A model generated the notes under the pieces. It ran no database searches. It was not told where the DNA came from and saw nothing but the letters and a program-made list of their open reading frames with translations. From assembly GCA_030062745.1 (NCBI GenBank), contig CP099848.1:22942378-23006377 (forward strand): DNA of 64,000 nucleotides. The letters are read 5' to 3'. This DNA comes from Capitulum mitella. Its lineage: Eukaryota > Arthropoda > Thecostraca > Pollicipedomorpha > Pollicipedidae. Position numbers and translations under genes: made by a program. How positions within the stretch are numbered: the stretch's first letter is position 1; every line of letters begins with the position of its first letter. This document shows positions 37,754 to 47,290 of this stretch, piece by piece.

Positions 37754-38689
37754 GTGAGTGCGGTCGTTTGTCTCGCGCGCGCTCGGCGAATTAGTCACGC
37801 CGCCGCGCCGCCGGTCCGGCCGCGTGTCGTTTGTCGCGCGCGCGGCGCGGCCGGCCGGCCTGCGCAGCTGCGCGGACGTGTCGGACACGGCGACTTCCTG
37901 CGGCGCGGTCTGTCGCGCGGGTCGTCGGGGCCGGGCCGCACCTGTCCGCCGGCTGGACGTGGCCCGATGCCATGGCGGCGGCCGGCCGGCCGGCCCGGAC
38001 AGCGCGCGCCATCTAACGGGAGGGCGGCGCACCGGGCGGCGGAGGCGGCGGCAGCGGCGGCGGCGCCGTGACTCAGCGGCGCCGGAGACGGCCGGCGGAA
38101 GCCGCCCCCGCCGCCGCCGCCGTCGCCCATTGTCTGTCGGCGTCGACAGGTACACGCCCCGCGCGTCGACGGCGACGGCGCTGAGGGACGGCACCGGCCG
38201 GCCGGCGGCGCGGCCGGCCGGTGCCGCCGGTTTTTGCCGCGGCTGGCGTCAGCGCGGCCCCTCCCCTCCGCTCCTGCGCGGCGCCGGGCCCGCCCGGCCG
38301 GCTCCGGCGCTTCTGCCCGGCCCAGGGCCTCCGGATCGCGCAGTCGCCGAGTGGGAGATTCGCACGCGTCGCGCGGACGGAAATCACGACCTTTCGCCGG
38401 ACGCGCGACCCGCGTCGCGGCCCGTTCTCGAGCCTGTTGTCGCCGTGAGGTCGCGCTGTTCTCCGCCGTCGGCCGTCGGTCGCGTATTGGACGGCAGGCG
38501 TCCAGCGCCGGCCTGTCCTTCCCGGACAGGGGCCCCCGCCGGCCGGCCGGCCCGACCTCCAGCCGAGGCGTCCGGGCCCGCTAATTGCCCGCCTGGATTG
38601 ATGGTCGTCGCCGGTGATTAATCGATGGGGCGGCCGATATCGGCTAATGACGGCGGTGGGTGCCGCCTCCCGACGGGACCTGTCGCCGC

Positions 38690-39070
38690 CGACCTGTTTA
38701 CCCTGCCGACGACCTCTGTATCCACTACCATTGACCTCTGTATCCGCTACCGATGACCTGTGCATCCCCTATCGCAGACCTCTGTGTCCACTACCGCTGA
38801 CCTCTATCCACGGCCGATGACCTCTGCGTCCACTATCGCTGACCTCTGTATCCACGACCGATGACCTCTGCATCCCTTACCGTTGACCTCAATATCCACT
38901 ACCAATGACCTCTGCATACCCTACCGATGACATCTGTATCCCTACCGTTGACCTCCTGTATCCCCTACCGATGACCTATATTCCTTAACGATGAAGTCTT
39001 CATCCCCTTTTGAGGACCTCTTTATTCCTATTGATTGCCTCTGTCCCCGGTCACCGTTGACATCTTTGCC
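38690..39070. repeat. 24-26-bp minisatellite containing TGACCT
   Basis: About fifteen units of the type tgacctctgtatccactacc occur, the last ones decaying. Each carries a TGACCT word (reverse complement AGGTCA), so the array presents many nuclear-receptor half-sites at about 25-bp steps. Confidence 0.85.
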
Positions 39071-39786
39071 CCCCCCCCCGACCGCTTCTAATGGCTTTTT
39101 GGCTCCTGGGATTGCTGGCTTTATCTTCCACGCCTGGTGACCCTTTGTTACAGGATAAATCTGTCACGGGATGTAGATAAGGCCCACCTGTGTTCATTTC
39201 CGTAGCCTAGATGACTCATTTGGTCCTTGCTTCTGTCGGCGGCCAAAGTCGCATGGTGCCTGTGTGCCACAACTGTCAGGCTACAAGTCTTTTTCCCTGC
39301 TCCTTTTGCGGAGAAGAGTAGCAATCGTTAGGTCTTTTTAAGTTTCCGATTTTTGCCAAGTGATCTTAGTCAAAAATGACAGTTTAGTAGTAAGACTCGC
39401 TATGTTATGATTTGTTCACGACATTTTTTGCCAGTCATATTTGCCCTGCTGTTGGATTTTTTCTTCTTTTTGTGTGACATTTTTCCATTATGATTTAACT
39501 CCAGCAGTTCTTGAATGTGGGAGTTTGCTGTATAACGTAGCTGAATCACACGGGCATGAACTCGTGCCACCTGTTCTTGAGTATACAGTGAAAAATGTGT
39601 TGTTTTGTATACGTTGATGGACCAGTGGGGCAGCCCTGAGCGGAGCCTTCGGTCCGTTCTTTTGTGTGCTTCCGTCGGTCCTGTGTGCCGCCCTCTGTCG
39701 GTCTTACTTCCTCTAGGACAGTGATGTGTTTCCTGCTGTCGACCTGTCTCCAAGAACGCTGTGCTCCTCTCTGTTAGCCTCTCTCT

Positions 39787-40145
39787 GGTTGTTTATTGGG
39801 TTATTTAACGGCGCTCTCGACTACGTTATCCTCGTTTTGCGTGGGATTCTAAGCTGACCAGGGTAAGTGTTGTATCAACTGGGCACCGCTTTGTTCCGGA
39901 GGGACACGACCTTTCCGATATGAGACAGTGACGCGCCACGGTCAACGAAGGGTTGCGTACTACAGGGGGATAACCTGTATTCCATCTGGATCCAGGCACA
40001 TGCCTGCTTTTGACTGCCAGGGTCATTTTGCCCCGCAATTTCTCGCACTGGTTGTCGCGAAGGACGGCAAATTGTCTGGCACTTGACTCTAACCGGGAAC
40101 CTATCGGCCACAAGGCGAACATGGGAACCATTACACTACGCCGCC
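39787..40145 (-). mobile_element. tRNA-derived SINE
   Basis: On the minus strand the head (from about 40143 downward) reads gggcggcgtagtgtaatggt, containing an A-box-like tagtgtaatggtt, then about 35 nt later a B-box-like ggttagagtc, as in RNA polymerase III promoters of tRNAs. The tail reads gcgccgttaaataacccaat followed by aaacaacc, the kind of CGTTAAA...AATAAA tail common in animal SINEs. Total length is about 360 bp. Similar cctctct words flank both ends, a possible decayed target duplication. The body has no domain I can name. Confidence 0.6.
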
Positions 40146-41151
40146 CTCTTCCTCTCTGACGGTACTGTGGTCACCCTGCATGTTCCTCCCTGTTAGCCTC
40201 CCTCTCTCTCTCTGACGGTGCTGTGGTCGTTCTCTCTGACGGTGCTATGGTCGCCCTGTCCGTCTGCGGGCCGCCGCCGGCCCGACTCGGCTCGTACCTC
40301 TCGTAGATCACCTCTCGGCTGCTAATCGCCGCTCTGAGGCCGCTGACGGCCGGCGGCACGCGCCGCCGTCCGTCTCTCCGTCTGTCCGCTTGTCAACCTG
40401 TCAGCCTGTCAGCCTGCCGGCGCGGGCGGCGCCGCCGGTCGGCCGGGTCCGCTCGAGCCGCGCCGGCTGTTTTCGTTGGGCCGCGCCGGGGACAGCCGCC
40501 CGTCTGGGGAAAGGTCAGTGGGCGCGGCTGAATCAGCGCGGATGATCCGGTCCGTGAGCGCGGCCGTCGTCTGTTTGGACGCGGCCGGCGTCGGTCCGTC
40601 GGCGCCCGCTGACATCACCGGACGGCGCCGCGCCCGCCGGCCCGCCGTCGCCGCCGGTGCCGGTCGCCGTCGGCTCTCCAGCTCGCTCGGAGGAGACTCC
40701 GGGCGACGTCTGCGGTGCCAGCGGGAGATCGGACGGCCCGGGCGGGCGGCACCGTGGCGGCGGCAGGACGGCTGTTTGCCGAAGTTGCGGTGAAGACGCG
40801 GCGGCCGAGCGGCGCGGCGGAGGTGTTGTCTCCCGCGCGGACGTCGCGGCTGCCGCTCGCCACGGTTGGCACTGCCAGCGGACGGTGGTCGGCTGCTGAT
40901 CAGCCTTCACGACCGGCCATGGTGGAACCGTGTTGTTGTGACGGGCCGTCCAGCGGATGGCTTCATCATCGCTGGTTTAAACCAATGCATTACATCATGC
41001 GTCTGTTTTCTGCTTATTTTGAGTTGTTGACTCGATGTTCCCGCACTTCCGTACCAGCTAATCCCGTGCTGTCGCCGGAAATGATAGCAGCAGCCACTGG
41101 CCGCAGTTGCACCCCAGGGCTAATGACAAAGGAGTTGCCTCCTTCCGTCAG

Positions 41152-41224
41152 GGTTACACGCCGCTTCACATCGCCATGCAGTACGGCCACGAGGATGTGT
41201 TCGATCTTCTGGTCCACACATACG
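41152..41224 (+). CDS. sowah: SOWAH exon G: second canonical ankyrin repeat
   Basis: This exon of 24 codons plus one nucleotide lies between acceptor ccttccgtcag and donor tacg|gtgagc. It encodes GYTPLHIAMQYGHEDVFDLL followed by VHTY and the first base of a Gly codon. It carries the canonical ankyrin motif GYTPLHIA, with the helix pair to FDLLVHTYG. The split Gly codon is completed by the first two bases of exon H. Confidence 0.95.
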
Positions 41225-42218
41225 GTGAGCCGACGCGTGAGCCCAGTCTTCTGGCCATCCGGTTTACGTCGGTTTCGTTTGCATGTCGTGTGCTTGCTGT
41301 ATGATCATGTTGTCAGTGTGCCGTTATTAAGCCTTATCAGTCGACCAACGTTCGCCGTTTACCTTCCGTGGGCTCTGAGAATTGTTTTCCGTGAATTTGC
41401 TTCACCATTCCTTCAGTCGCCCCAGTCGTGCGTCCGATCACTGTCTCGTCTGATCCTCTTTGGGCTCGTCCGTCTTCCCTGTTCCGCCTGTCCCTCCTCC
41501 CCGCGTTCTGTCCGTCTTTCCCTCCGTCCGTGTCCTCCTGCCGCGGCTCCGTCGCGGCTCGGTCCGCGGCGGGCCTCGCTGTTGCCCCGGGCGGGGGCGG
41601 CGGCACGCGCGCCCCAGAGCCGGCCGCCGACAGACGGCGTCAGCAGGCGATACGGGCAGCCGTGTGTTTGCGTTAGTCGCCGGCCGCCGCCGCTGGCGGC
41701 CGACGCGCGCCTGGCCGCTTGCACGCATGGCCGGCCGGCCGGCGGCGGCGGCGGCCCGCGCGCCCCCGGGGACGCGGCCGCGCGGCGGCTGCTGGCCGGC
41801 CGGCGGCGGCGGCACGGCCGCGTCTGCGCCGCTCCGACCGCCGAGGGCAGTGGCGGTCTGCTGCGGAGCTGCCGCTGTCGGCGATGGTCTCATGTAGCAT
41901 TCGCGGTGCTGGGCCTGCCGGGTATTGGGTATATGGGTATTAAGTAGCGTGGCGGGTATAGACGAAACCTCGTTGTTGGCGTTGAGAAACGCTGCACTTT
42001 TTTACGAGTCACTGGTTGCATATCGGCGTCACGACTCGGCGGGCTACGATGTTCCTGCGGGCCCGACGCTGCGTCCCCGCCGGCCCGACGTCAGTGCGTC
42101 CACGGCCCGGATGGTCCCGTTCGGCGCGCAGGTCTCCTCTGGCTCCTCTGGCGCGTTTGCCAGCCCTGTGGCGGGCCGGCCGACGGCCGCGCCCGTCTGA
42201 CCGCCCGCCCGTCCGCAG
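41225..42218 (+). other. Intron G-H
   Basis: This 994-bp GC-rich intron ends in ccgcccgcccgtccgcag. Open frames on both strands around 41430-41900 are Arg/Ala/Pro/Gly-rich composition artefacts. No repeat or element is recognised. Confidence 0.7.
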
Positions 42219-42311
42219 GAGCCGACTCGAACCTGCGCGACTACAGCGGCAAGAAGCCGCGCCAGTACATGGTGCGCGAGGAGACCACCCTCTCGTCCGA
42301 GGCGTTCCGGA
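42219..42311 (+). CDS. sowah: SOWAH exon H: end of ankyrin domain
   Basis: The exon completes a Gly codon and then encodes ADSNLRDYSGKKPRQYMVRE and ETTLSSEAFR, leaving one nucleotide for the next codon. YGADSNLRDYSGKKPRQY is the ankyrin terminal half-repeat typical of SOWAH proteins (ANxxxRDxSGKKPxxY). The donor cgga|gtaagt is near-perfect. If this donor is ignored, the same frame stays open to a stop at 42698-42700; see the alternative terminal exon. Confidence 0.95.
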
Positions 42312-42700
42312 GTAAGTACGCAGCGCCGGGACCGCTTACGGCGCCGCCGCTCTCTCCGGCGCTCTCTCCGGCGCCGGAGGGTCCGCTCTCGCCACCGGCC
42401 GGCGCCCTGGGCGGCGGCGGCAGCGGCGCCGCGTTCCGGTACCCGCCGCCGCTGCCGGCGCCGCCGCCGCCGGGCTACCTGGACGGCCGGCGGCGCGGCC
42501 TCGGCAGGGGCGGCTACCGGCTGTTCGGCCGGCCGCGGCGCGCCATGCCCGAGCGGCTGCGCCGCGCCGCCGGCGACGGCGGCGGCGACGGCGGCTGGCG
42601 CGGCGTGCTGCGCGAAAGCTTCCGCAGCGTGCGCCCACAGCTCCCCCAGAGGGCGTCACTGCCGGTGCCGCTGCCGGAGGAGGCGCTGCCCGAGGAGTAG
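42312..42700 (+). CDS. sowah: Possible alternative terminal coding extension of exon H
   Basis: Reading through the donor of exon H gives 129 more codons in frame (start 42311, stop tag at 42698-42700). The product is Pro/Ala/Gly-rich, then basic (GYRLFGRPRRAMPERLRRAA) and ends with an acidic LPEEALPEE. Third positions are almost all G or C as in the real exons, and the segment has no internal stop. No canonical AATAAA follows within 1 kb; a variant GATAAA is at 43606-43611. It may be a retained-intron isoform lacking the conserved C-terminal block, or chance openness of GC-rich intron. Confidence 0.4.
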
Positions 42701-44043
42701 CCGCCGAGCCGGCAGCGGCTGCCGGTTCCGCTGGTGAACGGACGCTGCGAGAATCGCTGTTCGGCCGGAGCAGTCGGCCAGTCGGGGTTGCCGTCAGACC
42801 CGCCCGGGCAGTTTGATCTTCGCTGACCAGGCCGGTGTGCACGAATGGAACCGTCCCTGTGTGTCCTATTGTGACGATCTGAAGGGAGCGTCCGCTGGTC
42901 TGCTTTCTTCGGACCAAACACCTCACCCGCGCCGGACTCCGGGCCGGCAAAGCGGGCGTCCTGCCCTCCGTTGGCCCTCCACAGACGGGACCAAAGCTTG
43001 GCCGAGAACGGTGTGCTCACGTGGTGGACCCCGCTACCTGTACATCCGACTGTGACGGAATAACCGTACGGGCGCGTTGCTAATGGGACGAAGATTACCA
43101 TTGTGACGTTATTTTTCGTGCGGTTGGGAGCATTTCTGCTTGCTGCCTTACTTGACCGACGCTGTTTAGGTGCCAGACAGCTACCATGCACGACGGAGAC
43201 AGCTGGTTATGACCTCTTGTGTATGGTTGCGATTGCGATGGCCGATGGTGAGATGTTTTCACGAGTTATATTGCCGGGAAGATCATCGTTCTGCCGTCGT
43301 CACGGATCCTCACTTGTTGCGATGTACGCTCACGCGCGGCTGATCGGGCGGAATGCACGTGTTGCCTGAATGCATGCGTTTGCAAAATTGCTGTCATTTT
43401 GTTCGCGAGGTTTAACCTTTCTGATTTCTGGCGTAGTGATTAGAGGCGCTTGATTAGTTTTTCTTTGAATGGTATTTTTGGCGTCTCCTGGTATGTTAAC
43501 CCTTTTGTTTACTTTTTCGGTTGTAGATATGAGGTCCATTTAATCGGGGTTTTATACGCTGGAAGGGCCTGCTAACGGAAACTGTATCATATGCGTGCTA
43601 GCGGTGATAAATATACTGGCACGTGGTCTAATGCTCGTACGATGTTCTAACACGGGTTGGTGGTGGTCACTGCTGCCTGCATTTCCGCTCACTGCATGGT
43701 TGGTAATGGAGTAACACCCTGGCACTGGAAGGTGGCGCGCATGAGTATAACAGGTACGTCACCGACGTAATGCACATCTGCCTTTATCCCGTTGCTTGTA
43801 AGCTGGCGTTTTTATTGACATTTCTCTTTTGTTGTAGTTTCGTGCCTCTTTTGTCATTGCTAACGCCTGACGGAGGCTGCGATGTTTACTCTGGGATTTT
43901 TGGCTCGTATAAATACGTGGACGACTAAGACTAACAGCATCGTTAAGTGTTGTGGGCTCGGTTGATGTCTGATTGTATCCTCTGAACTGTGTTATTCTGC
44001 CGCGTGATCGACGCATTCTGTTAACACGACTGCCCTTTTTCAG
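42701..44043 (+). other. Rest of intron H-I
   Basis: Base composition falls to moderate GC. I see no gene, repeat or element. It ends in tgcccttttttcag, a strong acceptor. Confidence 0.7.
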
Positions 44044-44067
44044 AGATCAAGAAGAAAAGGACTGCCG
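44044..44067 (+). CDS. sowah: SOWAH exon I: 24-nt microexon
   Basis: Two nucleotides complete a Lys codon, then IKKKRTA and the first base of a Glu codon. It lies between acceptor cccttttttcag and donor gccg|gtgagt. It links SEAFR to EKDSSFLRIG, giving FRKIKKKRTAEKD, a basic linker found at this place in the family and a possible nuclear localisation signal. Its length is a multiple of three and both sides have the same phase, so it can be skipped without breaking the frame. Confidence 0.9.
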
Positions 44068-46300
44068 GTGAGTAACCCAAATGTGACCGGGATCATCGTG
44101 TGACAAATAATGCAGCATGTTACATTGAAATTAACTGGTAACTTTGACATGTTCCTGTATCGTCATATAAGTAGTTGGAGGAGAGTTCTTGTGGCGTCCG
44201 AATTTCCTGTTGGCTGAGCGTCACAGAGGAGCGTAGTTTCGAATTATTTGTGTAGCTCTCTTCAGAGGTCCCCTCAGGGCGGCCGTGACAACAAAACACC
44301 GCCGCTGCCGCGTCTCACGCCGGATCCGCCGCAGGCGGCAGGCCCGCCAGGTTGCCGGCCGCTGTTAACAGCAGTTATCTTGGCACTCTTCAGGTCTGGC
44401 GAGGGGCCGTCAAGGGCTGTCAGCGGCCGTCAGGGTCTGATTAGGGTTTGTCGGGGGCCTTCGCCGAGTGGACAGGGTCCTCCAGGGTTTGGTCAGGGGC
44501 CTCCAGGTTCGGGTTTGGTCAGGGGCCTCTAGGTTCGTCAGGGCCGGTCATTGTCTGCATAGGGTTCGTGAGGGTGTGGCCAGGGTCCTGCAGGGTCGTC
44601 AGGGTCGGTCAGTCTCTGTACAGAGTTCGGCAGGGTGTGGCCAGGGTCCTGCAGGGTCGTCAGGGTCGATCAGTTTGTGTACAGAGTTCGTCAGGGTGTG
44701 GCCAGGGTCCTGCAGGGTCGTCAGGGTCGGTCAGTCTCTGTACAGAGTTCGTCAGGGTGTGGTCAGTGTCCTGCAGGGGCGTCAGGGTCGGTCAGTGTCT
44801 GTACAGGGTCCGATTGGGCGTGGTCAGGGTCCTCCAGAGTCGTCAGGGTCGATCAGTTTCTGTACAGAGTTCGTCAGGGTGTGGCCAGGGTCCTCCAGAG
44901 TCGTCATGGTCGGTCAGTCTCTGTACAGAGTTCGTCAGGGTGTGGTCAGGGTCCTCCAGAGTCGTCAGGGTCGGTCAGTCTCTGTACAGAGTTCGTCAGG
45001 GTGTGGTCAGGGTCCTCCAGAGTCGTCAGGGTCGGTCAGTCTCTGTACAGAGTTCGTCAGGGTGTGGTCAGGGTCCTCCAGAGTCGTCAGGGTCGGTCAG
45101 TTTCTGTACAGAGCTCGTCAGGGTGTAGTCAGGGTCCTGCAGGGTCGTCAGGGTCGGTTAGTTTCTGTACAGGACCCGTCAGGGTGTGGTCAGGGTCCTG
45201 CAGGGTCGTCAGGGGCGGTCGTTGTCTTTACAGGACCCGTCAGGGCGTGATCAGGGCCCTGCAGGGTCACCAGGGTCGGTCATTGTCGGTACAGGGTCCG
45301 CCAGGGCGTGGTCAGGGTCCTCCAGGGTCGTCAGGGCCGGTCATTGTCTGTACAGGACCCGTCAGGGTGTGGTCAGGGTCCTGCAGGGGCGTCAGGGTCG
45401 GTCAGTCTCTGTACAGAGTTCGTCAGGGTGTGGTCCGGGTCCTGCAGGGTCGTCATGGTCGGTCAGTTTCTGCACAGGACCCGTCAGGGTGTGGTCAGGG
45501 TCCTGCAGGGTCGTCAGGGTCGGTCAGTCTCTGTACAGAGTTCGTCAGGGTGTGGTCAGGGTCCGGGCCAGGCCGGACTGGTAGCGCGGCTCCAGGGCGC
45601 CGCGTCGTCTCTCCGCCGGTCTCGGCCGAAGCTCTGCCCGGACGATCGCACGGAGGGCGCCACGCTCGCCGCGCGCCGCCGCCGGCTTTCCCGGCCGGCC
45701 GGCGGCGCCTGCTGTCGGCGCGCCGCCGAGACGGCCGATTAGCGCCGAGAGGGGATGCCATTAATCCAGACCGGCGACGCCGCGCGACAGAATTAGCGCC
45801 GAGTGACGCGGCCCGGACGTCTTGGGCCGTCGCGCCGGCCGGCGGGGCGGGGTAGCGTTGCCGTCCCCCAAACACGGAGCGTGTTCGGTTAATGCACTCC
45901 GGTGCCGATGGTGTAGTCTGGAGGACGTGCTGAAATCAGGCGGGCGATAACAACGCCCGACGATCTACTGTGTACCGTCTGCTTCCAGTGCCTTCTGTTT
46001 GTCTACATGTGTGTTAACAGAAAGTGGTGATTTAGTGTGGGCCGTTGTAAATTAGTTAATCACAATTTCGTTATTTCATTTTTTTGTTTACTCAGACTAT
46101 TTCCGTTTTTTTTTTACGCTAGTCTCCCCTGTCACAAAAGGCATGGATAATTATCTAATCCTAGCGAATGTTTGTTTTTGAACGCTGGTTTTTCCGGTTA
46201 GTCTCTGCAGGCCACAAAAGGCACTCGTGAACTTTAGATCATTGCCTGTTGAATCGCCAAGACCGGCGTTCAAAGCTGACCCACCACGTCCTCCGAGCAG
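44068..46300 (+). other. Intron I-J
   Basis: Most of it is the 61-bp minisatellite (44385-45570), followed by a GC-rich stretch to about 45850 with AT words (attagcg, attaatcc), then ordinary AT-richer sequence. No second gene is seen. Confidence 0.7.
44385..45570. repeat. 61-bp minisatellite, about nineteen copies
   Basis: The unit is ggtgtggtcagggtcctcca, gagtcgtcagggtcggtcag, tctctgtacagagttcgtca plus one base. Successive copies at about 44941, 45002 and 45063 show the 61-bp period. Because 61 is not divisible by three and the unit has no stop in any forward frame, all three + frames stay open for 200 to 400 codons. These apparent proteins (VRVWSGSSRVVRVGQSLYR and shifts of it) are repeat artefacts. 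Variants: cctgcagggtc for cctccagagtc, gtttctgtac for gtctctgtac. Confidence 0.92.
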
Positions 46301-46446
46301 AGAAGGACTCCAGCTTCCTGCGGATCGGCTCGCTGAACGTGCGGGTGAAGAAGACGACCGAGGCGTTCAACAGCCTGCTCTCCACGGGCCTGAACATGGG
46401 CGACCGGCTGCACCGCGGCTGGGGCTCCTCGGACAGCGTCAACGAC
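46301..46446 (+). CDS. sowah: SOWAH exon J: conserved C-terminal block
   Basis: Two nucleotides complete a Glu codon, then 48 codons follow: KDSSFLRIGSLNVRVKKTTE, AFNSLLSTGLNMGDRLHRGW, GSSDSVND. Acceptor ctccgagcag; donor gac|gtgagt. FLRIGSLNVRVKKTTEAF is the most conserved C-terminal motif of invertebrate SOWAH proteins that I recognise. Its role is not known to me; it may be a short folded element or a binding motif. Phase at the end is 0. Confidence 0.93.
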
Positions 46447-46948
46447 GTGAGTTCCACCCCGCGCCCCGTCTGCCGCGACCCGGCCGGGCCGCGCCGAGCG
46501 CGTGTTCTCGGGTCCCGCGCCCCGTCCGCCGCGACCCGGCCGGGCCGCGCCGCGCCGAGCGCGTGTTCTCGGGTCCCGCGCCCCCGTCTGCCGTGACCCC
46601 GGCCGCGCCGAGCCGAGCCGAGCGCGTGTTCTCGGGTCCCGCGCCCCCGTCTGCCGCGACCCCGGCCGGGCCGCGCCGAGCCGAGCGCGTGTTCTCGGAT
46701 GTAGCGGGGAAGTAGAAGACTGTGGCGCCAGCACGGTTTTGTCTCATTCGGTCGACCTGATGGTGGTTTGTGACTGCGGGACGTCTCAGGTGTGGCGGCT
46801 GGGGTCGGTGCTGCCCGGTCTGGGCGCGTTGCCGCGTTGTACCACGGTCCCGGTCGACTCTGCCGCTTTCTCGCCGATCGGCGCGCGCCTGCGGCCGGCG
46901 GCCGGCCGTCGGGGGACGGGAAAGTGACCGAGACCGCCGCCGTTGCAG
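46447..46948 (+). other. Intron J-K
   Basis: This 502-bp intron has its first half made of the tandem repeat described at 46452-46700. It ends in ccgccgccgttgcag, an acceptor. Confidence 0.85.
46452..46700. repeat. 60-bp minisatellite, four copies, next to the exon J donor
   Basis: Units of the type ccccgtctgccgcgacccgg plus ccgggccgcgccgagcgcgt plus gttctcgggtcccgcg occur four times with small indels. It starts only about 6 nt after the donor site. Confidence 0.88.
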
Positions 46949-47290
46949 GCGGACCGGGACCTGATGCCGCCGCCCAGGTTCAGCATCAAGAAGCGCAAGT
47001 CGAAGAAGGCGCAGGACTTCCAGAGTCTCAAGTCGCGCATCTCGGCGCCCATCCTGCAGCCGGGGGGCGGCCTGCCGATGCCACCGGCGCCGGCGCCGGC
47101 CGCCGCGCCGGCCGCCGCGGTTCCCGGCGGCGGCGGCGGCGGCGGCGGCGCGGCCGAGACGGACGGCCGCCGCCGCTCCGACGCCGAGCCAGCGCGCCGC
47201 TACAGCGATGACGCCGCCAGCCAGGGCGACTCGCTGCGCGGCGAAGACTCCGACTCTGACTACGGCTTCGGCTCCGGCTGGGCCGGCTAG
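46949..47290 (+). CDS. sowah: SOWAH exon K: C-terminal exon with stop
   Basis: The exon has 113 codons and a TAG at 47288-47290. It starts ADRDLMPPPRFSIKKRKSKK, a basic segment with a likely nuclear localisation signal, then AQDFQSLKSRISAPILQ, a Pro/Ala/Gly low-complexity stretch with eight Gly in a row, an RRRSDAEPARRYSDD segment and an acidic, Ser-rich end SLRGEDSDSDYGFGSGWAG. Phase 0 from exon J. GC third positions are near saturation. Confidence 0.92.
   Translation, partial: ADRDLMPPPRFSIKKRKSKKAQDFQSLKSRISAPILQPGGGLPMPPAPAPAAAPAAAVPGGGGGGGGAAETDGRRRSDAEPARRYSDDAASQGDSLRGEDSDSDYGFGSGWAG

Larger units (their letters stand above)
37754..41151 (+). other. Intron from microexon to exon G
   Basis: It begins inside a CpG-dense island (about 37490-38660), then a 24-26-bp tandem array (38690-39070), a SINE on the minus strand (39787-40145) and a second CpG-dense stretch (40260-40880). 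The many long open frames on both strands show no known domain. Confidence 0.6.
369..47290 (+). other. sowah: SOWAH-family ankyrin-repeat gene, 5'-partial, 12 exons proposed
   Basis: This is the whole gene span inside the window. Exons proposed: 369-1132, 1335-1466, 1845-1883, 2460-2561, 20601-20612, 36371-36460, 37748-37753, 41152-41224, 42219-42311, 44044-44067, 46301-46446 and 46949-47290. They total 1823 nt; with one nucleotide from the missing upstream exon this is 608 codons including the stop, so every phase closes. The family is recognised from the end of its N-terminal winged-helix domain (RAQFKEFVN, GEKYLVLKKKY), the segment KISVKEQTQKFNRIASES, the junction KHK-DFIT, ankyrin motifs TALHWAAKNG and GYTPLHIAMQYGHEDV, and the C-terminal block FLRIGSLNVRVKKTTEAF. 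Most vertebrate SOWAH genes are intronless or nearly so as I recall, whereas this one is extremely fragmented. The molecular function of the family is poorly known; Drosophila sosondowah has been linked to sleep regulation. The start codon and promoter are upstream of the window. Confidence 0.9.

Noticed and set aside
39826..40131. 101-codon minus-strand frame
   Set aside because: It lies wholly within the SINE body and has no domain.
40095..40145. Functional tRNA gene on the minus strand
   Set aside because: A- and B-box-like words are present, but no complete cloverleaf can be formed and the sequence continues into a SINE body and tail.
44448..45855. Frames of 226, 260 and 406 codons
   Set aside because: Produced by the 61-bp minisatellite, each being a shifted reading of the same repeat.
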